Source: Paenibacillus taichungensis
GTDB taxonomy: Bacteria; Bacillota; Bacilli; Paenibacillales; Paenibacillaceae
Length of the DNA stretch: 64,000 bases
Direction: 5' to 3'
Assembly (NCBI RefSeq): GCF_013359905.1
Contig: NZ_JABMCC010000121.1
Span: forward strand, 62,001 to 126,000
The translations under genes were made by a program, and so were the position numbers. Shown here piece by piece: positions 19,037-27,762 of this stretch; the first letter of the stretch is position 1, and every line of letters starts with the position of its first letter. The notes beneath the pieces are model-generated. The model worked only from the letters and a program-made list of their open reading frames with translations, did no database searches and was not told where the DNA came from.

Positions 19037-19070
19037 AAACAACCCCGTCTCTTCAGAGACGGGGTTGTTT
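19037..19070. terminator. Strong hairpin with T-rich ends before the esterase gene
   Basis: A 15-bp perfect stem aaacaaccccgtctc/gagacggggttgttt around a ttca loop. It has the form of a terminator, but there is no recognisable upstream gene on the plus strand between 18451 and 19036. It could end a small RNA, or attenuate the esterase operon. Confidence 0.6.
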
Positions 19071-19168
19071 GTCGATGTAGCCGAGGGAAGAGCGAAGCAG
19101 GACTAACAAAACAGGGAAACCCCGGTAGTGTAAAAGCGAAATCTATAGGAGAGGCGGTTGATGGATCA

Positions 19169-20542
19169 GTGAACACTCATTCTGTTATCGAATGTGTGGA
19201 AGGTTTCAAGGCGTCCAGGCTGGACAACACAAGGAAGATTTTTATCTATTTGCCACCAGGCTATAAGGAGCATGTGGATCAACGCTATCCGGTGTTATAC
19301 ATGCATGCGGGTCAGAGAGCCTTCGGCTCTTCGACTGCGGGAAATGAAACGTGGCACGTGGATCAGGCGGCAGACCAACTGATTGATCAAGGCTTGATGG
19401 ATGGATTGATCATTGTCGGAATTGCCCATGTTCGTCCGGTTACACACAATGAATTCTATCATTTTATTGCACCTGCAAGAGAAGCGGTGAGTGTGGGCTG
19501 CTCAGGCCTGGATTATGAACACTTTATCATTCATGAACTGAAACCATTTATTGACGAGCATTACCGCACACTTCCAGACAAGGACAATACGGGACTGCTT
19601 GGTTCTTCCGCAGCGGCACTCAGCACCTTCCATATAGGAACACGTCATCCTGATATTTTTGGCAAACTGATCATGCTCTCTCCCTTTTTCGTGGATGTGC
19701 AGCTGGATGAAACGTCGGAGAGCAGGTTACAGGAGGAGGATATGTACCTCTTGCCTGAGGGCAGTGCTCCCATTCAAATGTGGATGGATATAGGAGATGC
19801 AGAAGGATTATTTCTTCCTTACCAGGTAAGGAATGTAGCCCATCAGATGCTTGAACTGGGATATAAGTCTGGCAAGGACATCGCATTTCTGGAACAGCCG
19901 GATGCAGGTCATCAGGAGGCGGATTGGGGAGAGCGAGTTCATATTCCGCTACTGTATATGTTCGGCCGAATCGGCAATCCAGTCTCTCTGGAGCTGATGG
20001 GAAGGGACGTTATTGGATTGAAAGGCGGCATGAGCGGGCAGATCAATGCGCTGCTTCATTACGACAGCGGGTTCACCATGAGTGTGCTTGAAGGGGAATA
20101 TCATTCCGATCAACCCGATGTTCTTGAGGTTCGACCCAATGGGGAACTGGTTCCTGTCAAGATGGGTCATGCAGTAGTTACTCTCACGGTGGGAGAGTTG
20201 ACGGCATCACGGATGTGCACGGTTGTGAAAGAATTATCGGGTCACGTGACAGTCTGCATGAGTGCCGAGGTACCCTTTCAAGACATGTATGATGACTCGA
20301 TCTACGGAGGCATGGGCATGAAGCTTCTGCACACCGGAGGTGGCGATTATGAGGGCTGCTTCGAGGTTCCACGTGACAGCGGATTTCGGTTCAGGTTCAC
20401 GCGAGGCTTCCGGCAGTTTGAAACCGATGCAGATGGCAAGGCACTGCCCAATCGGGTGTTTCGTGCCCATGATAACCTGTCTCTACATTACAAAATCCAG
20501 TCTTGGGGCAGTACGGCTGCCAAAGCCGGGAACAGGAGGTAG
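19169..20542 (+). CDS. Esterase-D family alpha/beta hydrolase with C-terminal CBM-like domain
   Basis: A 457-residue cytoplasmic protein. Residues about 15-270 are a PF00756 esterase: LPPGYKEHVDQRYPVLYMHAGQ, the nucleophile elbow GLLGSSAAAL with Ser147, a likely acid in MDIGDAEG (Asp210) and His248 in DAGHQEADW. The middle (about 275-355) looks like a bacterial Ig-like domain (SGQINALLHYDSG, LEVRPNGELVPVKMGHAVVTLTVG). The end (about 360-450) resembles starch-binding-like beta domains (FRFRFTRGFRQFETDADGKALPNR). The start is GTG. An out-of-frame ATG at 19161 encodes only MDQ and its stop overlaps the GTG, so coupling is possible. The next gene follows 2 bases after the stop. Substrate unknown; context suggests an ester or thioester made by the two following genes. 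Confidence 0.8.
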   Translation: MNTHSVIECVEGFKASRLDNTRKIFIYLPPGYKEHVDQRYPVLYMHAGQRAFGSSTAGNETWHVDQAADQLIDQGLMDGLIIVGIAHVRPVTHNEFYHFIAPAREAVSVGCSGLDYEHFIIHELKPFIDEHYRTLPDKDNTGLLGSSAAALSTFHIGTRHPDIFGKLIMLSPFFVDVQLDETSESRLQEEDMYLLPEGSAPIQMWMDIGDAEGLFLPYQVRNVAHQMLELGYKSGKDIAFLEQPDAGHQEADWGERVHIPLLYMFGRIGNPVSLELMGRDVIGLKGGMSGQINALLHYDSGFTMSVLEGEYHSDQPDVLEVRPNGELVPVKMGHAVVTLTVGELTASRMCTVVKELSGHVTVCMSAEVPFQDMYDDSIYGGMGMKLLHTGGGDYEGCFEVPRDSGFRFRFTRGFRQFETDADGKALPNRVFRAHDNLSLHYKIQSWGSTAAKAGNRR

Positions 20543-20544
20543 CC

Positions 20545-21966
20545 ATGATTAGTCAACCATTTCAACCAACGATGGATATTCCGTATTATTATCCCTGCAA
20601 TTTTCCTTTGATTCACGAAATCCTTCAGCGTCAGGGCTCGATAAGCAGTCTCGGCCTGTTGGCTTCCAGCCGCTTGTATAGTCTGACTTCCTGTTCGGAT
20701 CGTGGCCTGATCAAGCCTTACTTTCATAAGCTGGATTATGAGGAGCCGATGTGGGAAGTGTTTGGAGAACGGGAGTTTGACAGCTTCGAACAAGGAAAGG
20801 CATATATACGGGAACGGCTTGAAAATGAGGGGCCTTTGGTCGTTACAGGCACAAGTTATTGCTTGCCTTATGGGGATGATTATCGAAATCCCGAGTATAT
20901 TCATAAACTCGTTAAACAAGACTCACGCCTGCATCTGGTCGATCATTGGCTGGCTGTGTACGGAATGGATGAGGAGCATTTCTATGTCTATGACCCCGTT
21001 CCCTCCAAATACATGGGAGCTGTGTCATCACCTGATTTCCAAGAGTTCTGGAAAGGAAACAAAAATATCTCCGAGCTCGAAATAGCCCGGCGCAAAGAAA
21101 CATTACGAACATATGGCACGATGGAGATCCGTGCTGTGGAAACACTCGACTCCGCAGGCTATCGGAACATGTTGCGCTCTGCGCTGGCGACACAGGCCTA
21201 TGAATTCATCGCGGGCAGAACGATCTGGGAGGGCAATCGAAGCTATTATTTTGGACAGGCTGTCACATCACAATTGTTACAAAGATTGCACCCGGATGCC
21301 GAGGTGGATCGGGAACAGGAGAAAGCCATCTCCGCGTTCCTGTTCGACATGCGCTGGAGCCGCTACTTTTTCCACGATTTGCTGGAGGAAGCAGCCAAAT
21401 GGCTCAATTCTCCTCATGATCAATATGTTGAGGAATTCGGTGCAATGATAGCCCGGTGGGAACAGGCGCATAAGCTGCTGCAGATCGCCAGAATGAAACG
21501 AAGCCCTGAATGGCGGGAGCAGTTAACGGATATTATCGAACAATTGGCGGCGGACGAATTACGCTGGTACGAAGCGCTAATGACGACACATCAGCATGCC
21601 GATCGCTTCAGACAGATCCCATCGACTGTGGAAAATCCCGGGCCTACGCCTTCACATCGGGAAGTCATTGAGCGGATTGTGCTGGACAGCTGCGATGAGC
21701 TTAATCGGTACCATAACGCGCCCATTCCACTAGAGCATGGCTTGCAGGCACCCCTATATGGAAGTCGTGGAAGACTGGACTCCCTTGAACTTGTAACTCT
21801 ACTTGCGGTTATCGAGCAAAGTGTTGAAGATACGTTCGGTGTAGGGATAACCCTCGCTGAATTGGCGGCTGCTTCCATGCCAGAAAGTCCTTATCGAACG
21901 GTGGAATCACTGGTTGAGTATCTGGAGGCGCAATTGAAACCTTGCCCAAAGGATGATGAGGGATGA
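20545..21966 (+). CDS. BtrH-like acyltransferase fused to an acyl carrier domain
   Basis: A 473-residue protein. The N-terminal half follows the BtrH_N pattern (PF14399, butirosin acyl transfer): Cys18 in PYYYPCNFPLIHEIL, TGTSYCLPYGDDYRNPEYIH at 101-120, and VDHWLAVYGMDEEHFYVYDP with His134 and Asp150. BtrH moves an acyl chain from a carrier protein to an amine. The last 75 residues form an acyl/peptidyl carrier domain: GRLDSLELVTLLAVIEQSVED puts the phosphopantetheine serine at residue 413. Transferase and carrier are therefore in one chain. AACAGGAGG precedes the ATG at 20545 (an earlier in-frame ATG at 20503 lacks a site). The stop overlaps the ligase start by 4 bases. Family resemblance is by eye; the acceptor is unknown. 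Confidence 0.75.
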   Translation: MISQPFQPTMDIPYYYPCNFPLIHEILQRQGSISSLGLLASSRLYSLTSCSDRGLIKPYFHKLDYEEPMWEVFGEREFDSFEQGKAYIRERLENEGPLVVTGTSYCLPYGDDYRNPEYIHKLVKQDSRLHLVDHWLAVYGMDEEHFYVYDPVPSKYMGAVSSPDFQEFWKGNKNISELEIARRKETLRTYGTMEIRAVETLDSAGYRNMLRSALATQAYEFIAGRTIWEGNRSYYFGQAVTSQLLQRLHPDAEVDREQEKAISAFLFDMRWSRYFFHDLLEEAAKWLNSPHDQYVEEFGAMIARWEQAHKLLQIARMKRSPEWREQLTDIIEQLAADELRWYEALMTTHQHADRFRQIPSTVENPGPTPSHREVIERIVLDSCDELNRYHNAPIPLEHGLQAPLYGSRGRLDSLELVTLLAVIEQSVEDTFGVGITLAELAAASMPESPYRTVESLVEYLEAQLKPCPKDDEG

Positions 21967-23375
21967 ATATCACTTTTCTTCTGGAACGGTTCGCTGCGTA
22001 TGACCATCGTCCTGCGTTGATATGGAAGGGCGAACATTATAGTTATAACTGGTTATTGGATCAGATTCACACCTTTAGCCAATGGATTTCCAGTGAAGGG
22101 CTCGAAGGGGCGATCGTTGTGCTAGAAGAGGATTATTCTCCTTATGCCGCAGCAGCATTGATCGCTCTTCTGGAGCAAAATTGTATTGTGGTTCCGATGG
22201 ATCGACACTTGGTTGAGGCTAAACGGAATGAGTATACAGCGCTCGCTCAGGCAGAATGGCGCATGAGTGTTGGGGAAGGGGAAGCTATAGCCAGACGTTG
22301 CTCCGTGCAAGGCAGTCGGTCCCCGATATTGGCAAGGCTGAGTCAGGAAAAGAATGCAGGTCTGGTGATTTTCTCATCCGGATCGACAGGACAAAGCAAA
22401 GCTGCTGTTCACAGCGCGGATCGTCTGTTGCACGGGTTCAGGCGGCAAGTCCGGCCGCTCTGTACCATTCCGTTCATGATGTTTGATCACATTGGCGGAT
22501 TGAATACGATGCTGCAATCCCTGTCCAGCGGCGGCTGTTTATGCGTCATACCGAATCGCTCCCCCCTGGAAGTATGCAAAACCATTGAAAAGTATCGTGT
22601 TCAGGCCTTGCCAGTCTCACCAACGTTCATGAATTTGCTGCTCCTTAGTGGAGTCTATCGGGAGTTCGATCTATCCAGTCTCGAAGTGGTCTCCTATGGT
22701 TCAGAGGTCATGCCAGAGGCGCTGCTTACTGCATGGAATAGACAGTTTCCGAATGTACGCACGGTGCAGGCTTATGGTATGTCGGAGCTTGGCATTCTGC
22801 CGACACGCTCCAAAGATTCCGGTTCATTGCAATTTACGGTTCGTGATGGGGAAGTCCATTATCGGATTGTGGACGGGCTGCTTGAGATCCAAACAAAAAC
22901 GGCCATGATCGGGTATCTGAACGCTCCGTCTCCGTTCACGGAAGATGGCTGGCTCCAGACCGGGGATGAAGCAGAGATGGAGGATGGTTACATTCGCATT
23001 TTGGGTCGCCGCTCCGAGATCATTAATGTAGGCGGACGTAAGGTTTATCCTGCGGAAGTGGAGAGTATTCTGGAACAAATGGAATTCATTGAAACGGCAG
23101 TCGTGAGTGGCGAGCCAAGTGGGATCATGGGACAGATGGTAAAGGCCACGGTCAGACTTACAGGTGAGCAGCCTCTTATGGAACTGCGCAGACAAATCTG
23201 GGATTTTTGCCGAGACAAGCTGCCTCAGTACAAAATTCCACAAAAGATTGTGATTACTCAGGAGACATTAACAAGCCCAAGAATGAAGAAAATAAGAAAT
23301 CCCGTTCCAAGCTCATCTGTTCAGGATGAGGTTGCGGCAAGCCTGGAGGAGGAGTTGGAAGGGACACAGCACTGA
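21963..23375 (+). CDS. AMP-dependent acyl ligase (adenylation enzyme)
   Basis: A 470-residue ANL-superfamily enzyme. The ATP-binding motif is LVIFSSGSTGQSKAAVHS near residue 135. Others present are FDHIGGLNTML, the A5 motif AYGMSELG, the A7 motif WLQTGDEAEMEDGYIRILGRRSEIINVGG, and a C-terminal SPRMKKIRNP carrying the likely catalytic lysine. It should activate a carboxylic acid as acyl-AMP and load it onto the carrier domain of the preceding protein. ATGA overlap with that gene indicates coupled translation. It is shorter than most NRPS adenylation domains but within the range of stand-alone ligases. It ends at a terminator, closing the three-gene cassette. The acid cannot be predicted by eye. 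Confidence 0.88.
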   Translation: MNITFLLERFAAYDHRPALIWKGEHYSYNWLLDQIHTFSQWISSEGLEGAIVVLEEDYSPYAAAALIALLEQNCIVVPMDRHLVEAKRNEYTALAQAEWRMSVGEGEAIARRCSVQGSRSPILARLSQEKNAGLVIFSSGSTGQSKAAVHSADRLLHGFRRQVRPLCTIPFMMFDHIGGLNTMLQSLSSGGCLCVIPNRSPLEVCKTIEKYRVQALPVSPTFMNLLLLSGVYREFDLSSLEVVSYGSEVMPEALLTAWNRQFPNVRTVQAYGMSELGILPTRSKDSGSLQFTVRDGEVHYRIVDGLLEIQTKTAMIGYLNAPSPFTEDGWLQTGDEAEMEDGYIRILGRRSEIINVGGRKVYPAEVESILEQMEFIETAVVSGEPSGIMGQMVKATVRLTGEQPLMELRRQIWDFCRDKLPQYKIPQKIVITQETLTSPRMKKIRNPVPSSSVQDEVAASLEEELEGTQH

Positions 23376-23450
23376 ATGAACGAATGAATAAAGTGACTCA
23401 TGTATGACAATGCAGGATGTCAAATGATGAGTTGTAAGTTGTAATTGGAG

Positions 23451-23494
23451 AGGGGAACCGTTGAATGCATTACGCATCTACGGTTCCCCTTTTG
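23451..23494 (+). terminator. Terminator of the esterase/BtrH/ligase cassette
   Basis: The stem aggggaaccg/cggttcccct (23451-23460 and 23481-23490) with an inner atgc/gcat pairing is followed by TTTTG. Confidence 0.85.
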
Positions 23495-23613
23495 TTGAAC
23501 AGAGTCGAAGTGATTCGTACGAGAGATATCCTTTCACACAATTTAATGAGAGATAGCCTCATACGACGTACCAAGAGTCTCATCGGAGAAAGGATATAGA
23601 ATGAAGCAAGATG

Positions 23614-25383
23614 TTATGCCTTCACGTGTGATTTGACATCCAACTGCAACAGGGAGAAACCGTACGCTTCCAAGTCCAGCTTCAGCTTGTTCTGCTGAGT
23701 TTCCCGAGTTGTGGCTGAGAATACATTACGCCAAGTTCCTTGGTGTAGTGGCAACTCCATACTGCGTGGTTCTTCACTTGCATTCAGGACGAGTACGAAT
23801 TGTTCCCCTGTATCTTGATCTTTGCGTCCGATGGCAATGCACGGGTCTCCGGCTTCCGCGTAAATCATGGAGATGTCCGCACTGCGCAATGCAGCGTGTT
23901 GTTTACGCAGGGCAATGGCTTGGGTGAAGAAATCGAGCAGATCCTTGTTCTGCTTCTGTTCGTCCCACTCCATACATTTGCGACAACCTGGATCATAGCC
24001 ACCATCCAGCCCTACCTCGTCACCATAGTAAATACAAGGAGCACCTGGGTACGTAAGCAGCAGAATGACAGCCAGCTTCATCTTGCGTACATCCCCTTCA
24101 CATAGGGTCAGCAGTCTTGGCGTGTCATGACTGCCGAGCAGGTTGAAAGCTGCTTCGGTTACAGGTTGTGAATACGCAGCAAGCAGTTTGCCAACCTCGT
24201 TGGCAAATCCGAGGCCGTCTAGCTTGCCAAGCACAGCGTAATCCATGACTGAATTCGTGAAAGGGTAGTTCATGACTGCATCAAACTGATCCCCCTGCAG
24301 CCACATGATGGAATCATGCCAGATTTCGCCTAGTAGATAGGCATCCGGGTTAAGTGATTTGACCGTTTGCCGGAATTCACGCCAGAATTGATGGTCTACC
24401 TCATTGGCAACATCCAGCCTCCAACCGTCGATACCCATATCCTGAATCCAGTAACGGGCCACCTCCAGCAAATATTCCTTAACCTCTGGATGCTCTGTGT
24501 TCAGTTTAGGCATAAGAGGTTCAAAGGCAAAGGTATCATATGTGGGAATACCATCCTCGATACGTGCCGGCCATTCTCTGACATGGAACCAATCCGCATA
24601 ACGGGAAGCAGCCCCTTTTTCAAGCACATCCGCGAATGGAAGGAACTCTCTGCCTGAATGGTTAAACACCGCGTCCAGAACTACCCGTATGCCGCGTTCA
24701 TGGCATGCATCCACAAGTTCCTTCAATTTCTCATTGGTGCCAAAGTGCGGATCGACCCTCATATAGTCTGCGGTATTGTACTTATGGTTGGTTGTAGCCT
24801 GGAACACTGGACAGAAATAAATGGCGTTAATGCCAAGTGTACTCAGATGATCGAGGTGGTCCAGAACGCCTTGAAGGTCACCTCCGAAAAAATTGACAGG
24901 CGTCGGTTCGCCGCCCCAAGGTTCAGCATTCTTTGGACTGATCGACGGATCACCATTGGCAAAACGTTCAGGGAAGATCTGATAGAACACCGCATCCTTA
25001 ACCCAAGCAGGTGCTTCGAAGAAATCCACCGGATTCATAAATGGAAAATCGAAAAATTCCAACGGATGATCAGGCAGAGCCTGTTCGAATCCCCGTTCCG
25101 TCATCCAGACCGATTTCTCTCCCTCGATCAGTTGGAAGCCGTAGCGTAATCTGCGGTAGGGTGGTTGCGCTTCCACTTCCCAATAATCGAACAGGGCATC
25201 ACGGGCAAAGATTCGCATCGGAAGGTGGAGAACCGTACGATCCCATGCATATTTATCCCCGATGATGGCGATAACAGCATCCAGGTCGCCCCGCTTGGAA
25301 CGGAGCCTCAGGTGCATGGTGGAACGGTCATATACGTAGGACCAATTCATTTTGGGACGATGATAAATAGCTTCAAGTAACAT
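23614..25383 (-). CDS. GH13 cyclomaltodextrinase / neopullulanase / maltogenic amylase
   Basis: A 589-residue intracellular enzyme. The N-terminal ~125 residues form a CBM34-type domain (MLLEAIYHRPKMNWSYVYD start), followed by the GH13_20 barrel: NAIYFCPVFQATTNHKYNTADY, region I VVLDAVFNHSG, region II GWRLDVANEVD (nucleophile Asp), region III YLLGEIW (acid Glu), region IV LLGSHDTPR. These enzymes open cyclodextrins and cleave maltodextrins and pullulan in the cytoplasm, which fits the importer and CGTase genes nearby. The first possible start, a GTG, overlaps the SD AAGGAG. The ATG at 25383 is 8 bases downstream of that SD and is preferred. There is no signal peptide. Confidence 0.93.
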   Translation of the reverse strand: MLLEAIYHRPKMNWSYVYDRSTMHLRLRSKRGDLDAVIAIIGDKYAWDRTVLHLPMRIFARDALFDYWEVEAQPPYRRLRYGFQLIEGEKSVWMTERGFEQALPDHPLEFFDFPFMNPVDFFEAPAWVKDAVFYQIFPERFANGDPSISPKNAEPWGGEPTPVNFFGGDLQGVLDHLDHLSTLGINAIYFCPVFQATTNHKYNTADYMRVDPHFGTNEKLKELVDACHERGIRVVLDAVFNHSGREFLPFADVLEKGAASRYADWFHVREWPARIEDGIPTYDTFAFEPLMPKLNTEHPEVKEYLLEVARYWIQDMGIDGWRLDVANEVDHQFWREFRQTVKSLNPDAYLLGEIWHDSIMWLQGDQFDAVMNYPFTNSVMDYAVLGKLDGLGFANEVGKLLAAYSQPVTEAAFNLLGSHDTPRLLTLCEGDVRKMKLAVILLLTYPGAPCIYYGDEVGLDGGYDPGCRKCMEWDEQKQNKDLLDFFTQAIALRKQHAALRSADISMIYAEAGDPCIAIGRKDQDTGEQFVLVLNASEEPRSMELPLHQGTWRNVFSATTRETQQNKLKLDLEAYGFSLLQLDVKSHVKA

Positions 25384-25426
25384 AGCATTCACTCCTTATC
25401 TGGGATGGATCATATGGCTATAAACG

Positions 25427-25467
25427 CAAAAAAGGCACAACCCCAATGTTCACGAGGTTGTACCTTT
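25427..25467 (-). terminator. Terminator-like hairpin upstream of the GH13 gene
   Basis: On the minus strand, aaaggtacaacc and ggttgtgccttt pair and are followed by a T run. It probably ends the transcript of the secreted protein gene at 25638 and separates it from the GH13 gene. Confidence 0.7.
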
Positions 25468-25637
25468 CGGCAGCATAGCCTTTTGATTATAGTGCTATTA
25501 TACGAACTAAATTGGAAAAAGAAAACACTTTTTTTTCCTGAAATCTCAATTTGTTTATTGTGGAACAAATGGTGTGTCCTGCTTCATGTGTGAGGTAGAA
25601 TGATTCACAATCAACACACATTTTGGTGGACTATTAT

Positions 25638-26219
25638 TTAAAAATCATACCCAAGCTTATTGGCATAAGCAGAGATTTCTTTATGATATTTCTCGATACT
25701 TTTCTTGCCGGTATCAATTTTGGCATTGGCTTGTTTCAGGACAGCGCTGTTTACCGTTGTTTTGGAGACAGCCTTTTTAGCGAGTTGGAATCCTTCCAGC
25801 TGTGCATAACTACCTTTAATCAAGTTGGCATGGATTTTTTGCAGTTCCGCATTTTGCGGTTTAATCAGCTTCAGCTTGGATACATATTTGGTGTAGTTAG
25901 GAATCGCTGTGTTGGTCAATTTCAGGAAAACGGACTTGCGATTGGAAGATGTAATGTAAAATCCTCCTCCAAGAGCGTTGAATGCTTTCTCTTCATATAC
26001 CGATGCGCTATCCAACTGATCCAGGTAGTTGAGGAAATCTTCTTCTTCGACTGTAGGGATCGGTTCTTGTTCTGACGTGTCAACTTCTTCATAGTATTCG
26101 TCTTCCGAATATGTAGTAGTTGAGTCATCCGCAGCAGCGGCATAGGACCCTGCAGGTGCGAATACTCCGCCGAGCAAAACAAAACTCATAATGATTGATA
26201 GTACCCATGATTTCTTCAC
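25638..26219 (-). CDS. Secreted hypothetical protein
   Basis: A 193-residue protein with a signal peptide (KKSWVLSIIMSFVLLGG, likely cut after SYAAA). An acidic, Thr/Ser/Glu-rich linker follows, then a helical domain (about 65-190) with regular Lys, Leu and Ala spacing. I recognise no family. It is a single gene with its own terminator and could be a surface or spore-coat-associated protein, but nothing in the sequence proves this. Confidence 0.7.
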   Translation of the reverse strand: MKKSWVLSIIMSFVLLGGVFAPAGSYAAAADDSTTTYSEDEYYEEVDTSEQEPIPTVEEEDFLNYLDQLDSASVYEEKAFNALGGGFYITSSNRKSVFLKLTNTAIPNYTKYVSKLKLIKPQNAELQKIHANLIKGSYAQLEGFQLAKKAVSKTTVNSAVLKQANAKIDTGKKSIEKYHKEISAYANKLGYDF

Positions 26220-26379
26220 GTTCTAATTTCCCCTATCTATATATGTGATATTATTCCAATGGATAATCTAACATAGCACGACAAGAAATTACAGGAATCG
26301 ATTGACAGAGATGGAATCTATGAATAGCAATAAAAGGATATAATAACGTTATGAATCAACAAAAAGGGAGGAAATCTTG

Positions 26380-27537
26380 ATGACTGTTGAACGTTTTCAT
26401 ATTCATGTCTCCGATGAGATTCTGGACGATTTGCAATATCGGCTGCATCACATCCGTTGGCCAGATCAATTGGTAGACTCCGGCTGGGGGCGAGGAACAG
26501 ATATTAGTTATTTAAAATCACTTGTTTCCTATTGGAGAGATCATTATGACTGGCGAGCACAAGAGTCCAGGCTGAATCAATTTTCCCAGTTTCATTGCCA
26601 GTTGGATGGGGTGGATGTGCACTTCGTACATGAGCATGGTAAAGGGCCTAATCCTCTGCCGATTATTCTTACCCATGGCTGGCCCGATAGCTATCTTCGT
26701 TATCAAAAGATTATCCCTCTCCTGACCGATCCCGCGAGTCATGGAGGTAATCCGGAGGACTCTTTTGATGTCATTGTGCCATCACTGCCTGGATTTGGAT
26801 TCTCTAGCCGCCCGGACCAACCTGGCTTCAACAATTCTCGTGTCTCCCAGATGTGGGCCAAACTAATGACCAAAGAATTAGGATACAACAAATTCGCTGC
26901 TGCAGGTGGAGATATTGGCTCTGGCGTTACACGTTATCTGGCATCGAATAGTCCTGAACTTCTAGTTGGAATCCACTTAACGGATATTGGTATCATAAGA
27001 GATCTCTTATCTTCCCAGGATGAGGCAGAACGCTCAGAGGAAGAACGAGAGTACAAGGAAAATGCTTCAACATGGATTTCACAAGAGGGGGGTTATATGG
27101 CCATTCAATCAACCAAACCTCAGACACTTGCGTATGGACTTTCCGATTCCCCAGTAGGTTTGGCCGCTTGGATCATTGAGAAATTTCGTGCTTGGAGCGA
27201 CTGTAAAGGTGACCTCAATCAACTATTTAGCAAGGATGAGTTGCTGACTCATATTATGATCTATTGGGTTACGAACACCATAGGATCATCCACAAGTATG
27301 TACTACGAAAATTCACATTCCTTGCCACCATTGGGACGTATAGAAGTTCCGACAGGCATTGCCATATTTCCTGCGGATATCGTGCTACCGCCCAAGTCTT
27401 GGGCGATGCAAAACCTGAACGTAACGCGCTGGACCTCCATGCCTAGTGGAGGGCATTTTACGGCTTTGGAAGAACCGGAGTTGCTGGCTGATGATATTCG
27501 GGCATTCTACAGACCGATTCGAGCAATGAACGATTAA
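26380..27537 (+). CDS. Epoxide hydrolase (EHN-type alpha/beta hydrolase)
   Basis: A 385-residue cytoplasmic enzyme. The N-terminal EHN domain (DEILDDLQYRLHHIRWPDQ) is followed by an alpha/beta hydrolase core with HGWPDSYLRYQKIIPLL (oxyanion region), the nucleophile elbow GGDIGSGVTRYLA with Asp instead of Ser, and GGHFTALEEPE with the catalytic His. Asp in the elbow marks epoxide hydrolases of the microsomal/EphX1 type. GGGAGG lies 8 bases before the ATG at 26380; a TTG three bases earlier is less likely. The gene is monocistronic. Confidence 0.9.
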   Translation: MTVERFHIHVSDEILDDLQYRLHHIRWPDQLVDSGWGRGTDISYLKSLVSYWRDHYDWRAQESRLNQFSQFHCQLDGVDVHFVHEHGKGPNPLPIILTHGWPDSYLRYQKIIPLLTDPASHGGNPEDSFDVIVPSLPGFGFSSRPDQPGFNNSRVSQMWAKLMTKELGYNKFAAAGGDIGSGVTRYLASNSPELLVGIHLTDIGIIRDLLSSQDEAERSEEEREYKENASTWISQEGGYMAIQSTKPQTLAYGLSDSPVGLAAWIIEKFRAWSDCKGDLNQLFSKDELLTHIMIYWVTNTIGSSTSMYYENSHSLPPLGRIEVPTGIAIFPADIVLPPKSWAMQNLNVTRWTSMPSGGHFTALEEPELLADDIRAFYRPIRAMND

Positions 27538-27564
27538 TGTAGTTATATATATGGTGGAATTCGT

Positions 27565-27604
27565 AAGGTCCCGACTTGGATATCTAAAGCGGGCCCTTTT
27601 TTTT
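27565..27604 (+). terminator. Terminator after epoxide hydrolase
   Basis: The stem aaggtcccg/cgggccctt is followed by a run of T residues. Confidence 0.8.
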
Positions 27605-27762
27605 CTTCAATCTGCTCAAAAAGTGACGTACAAAGGTGGTCAGATGGTATAATCGGGTAAAGTGTTATTGTCTCACCAAGTTATTTTCGAAAAGGTTTTC
27701 GGAAAATGGTCTGTTTTTGTTTGTAACCGCAATCATAATACACACAGAAAGTGAGAGCTGAG

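Noticed and set aside
18850-19176. 108-codon minus-strand frame between CGTase and esterase
   Set aside because: It crosses the hairpin at 19037-19070, lacks an SD, and its sequence does not look like protein.
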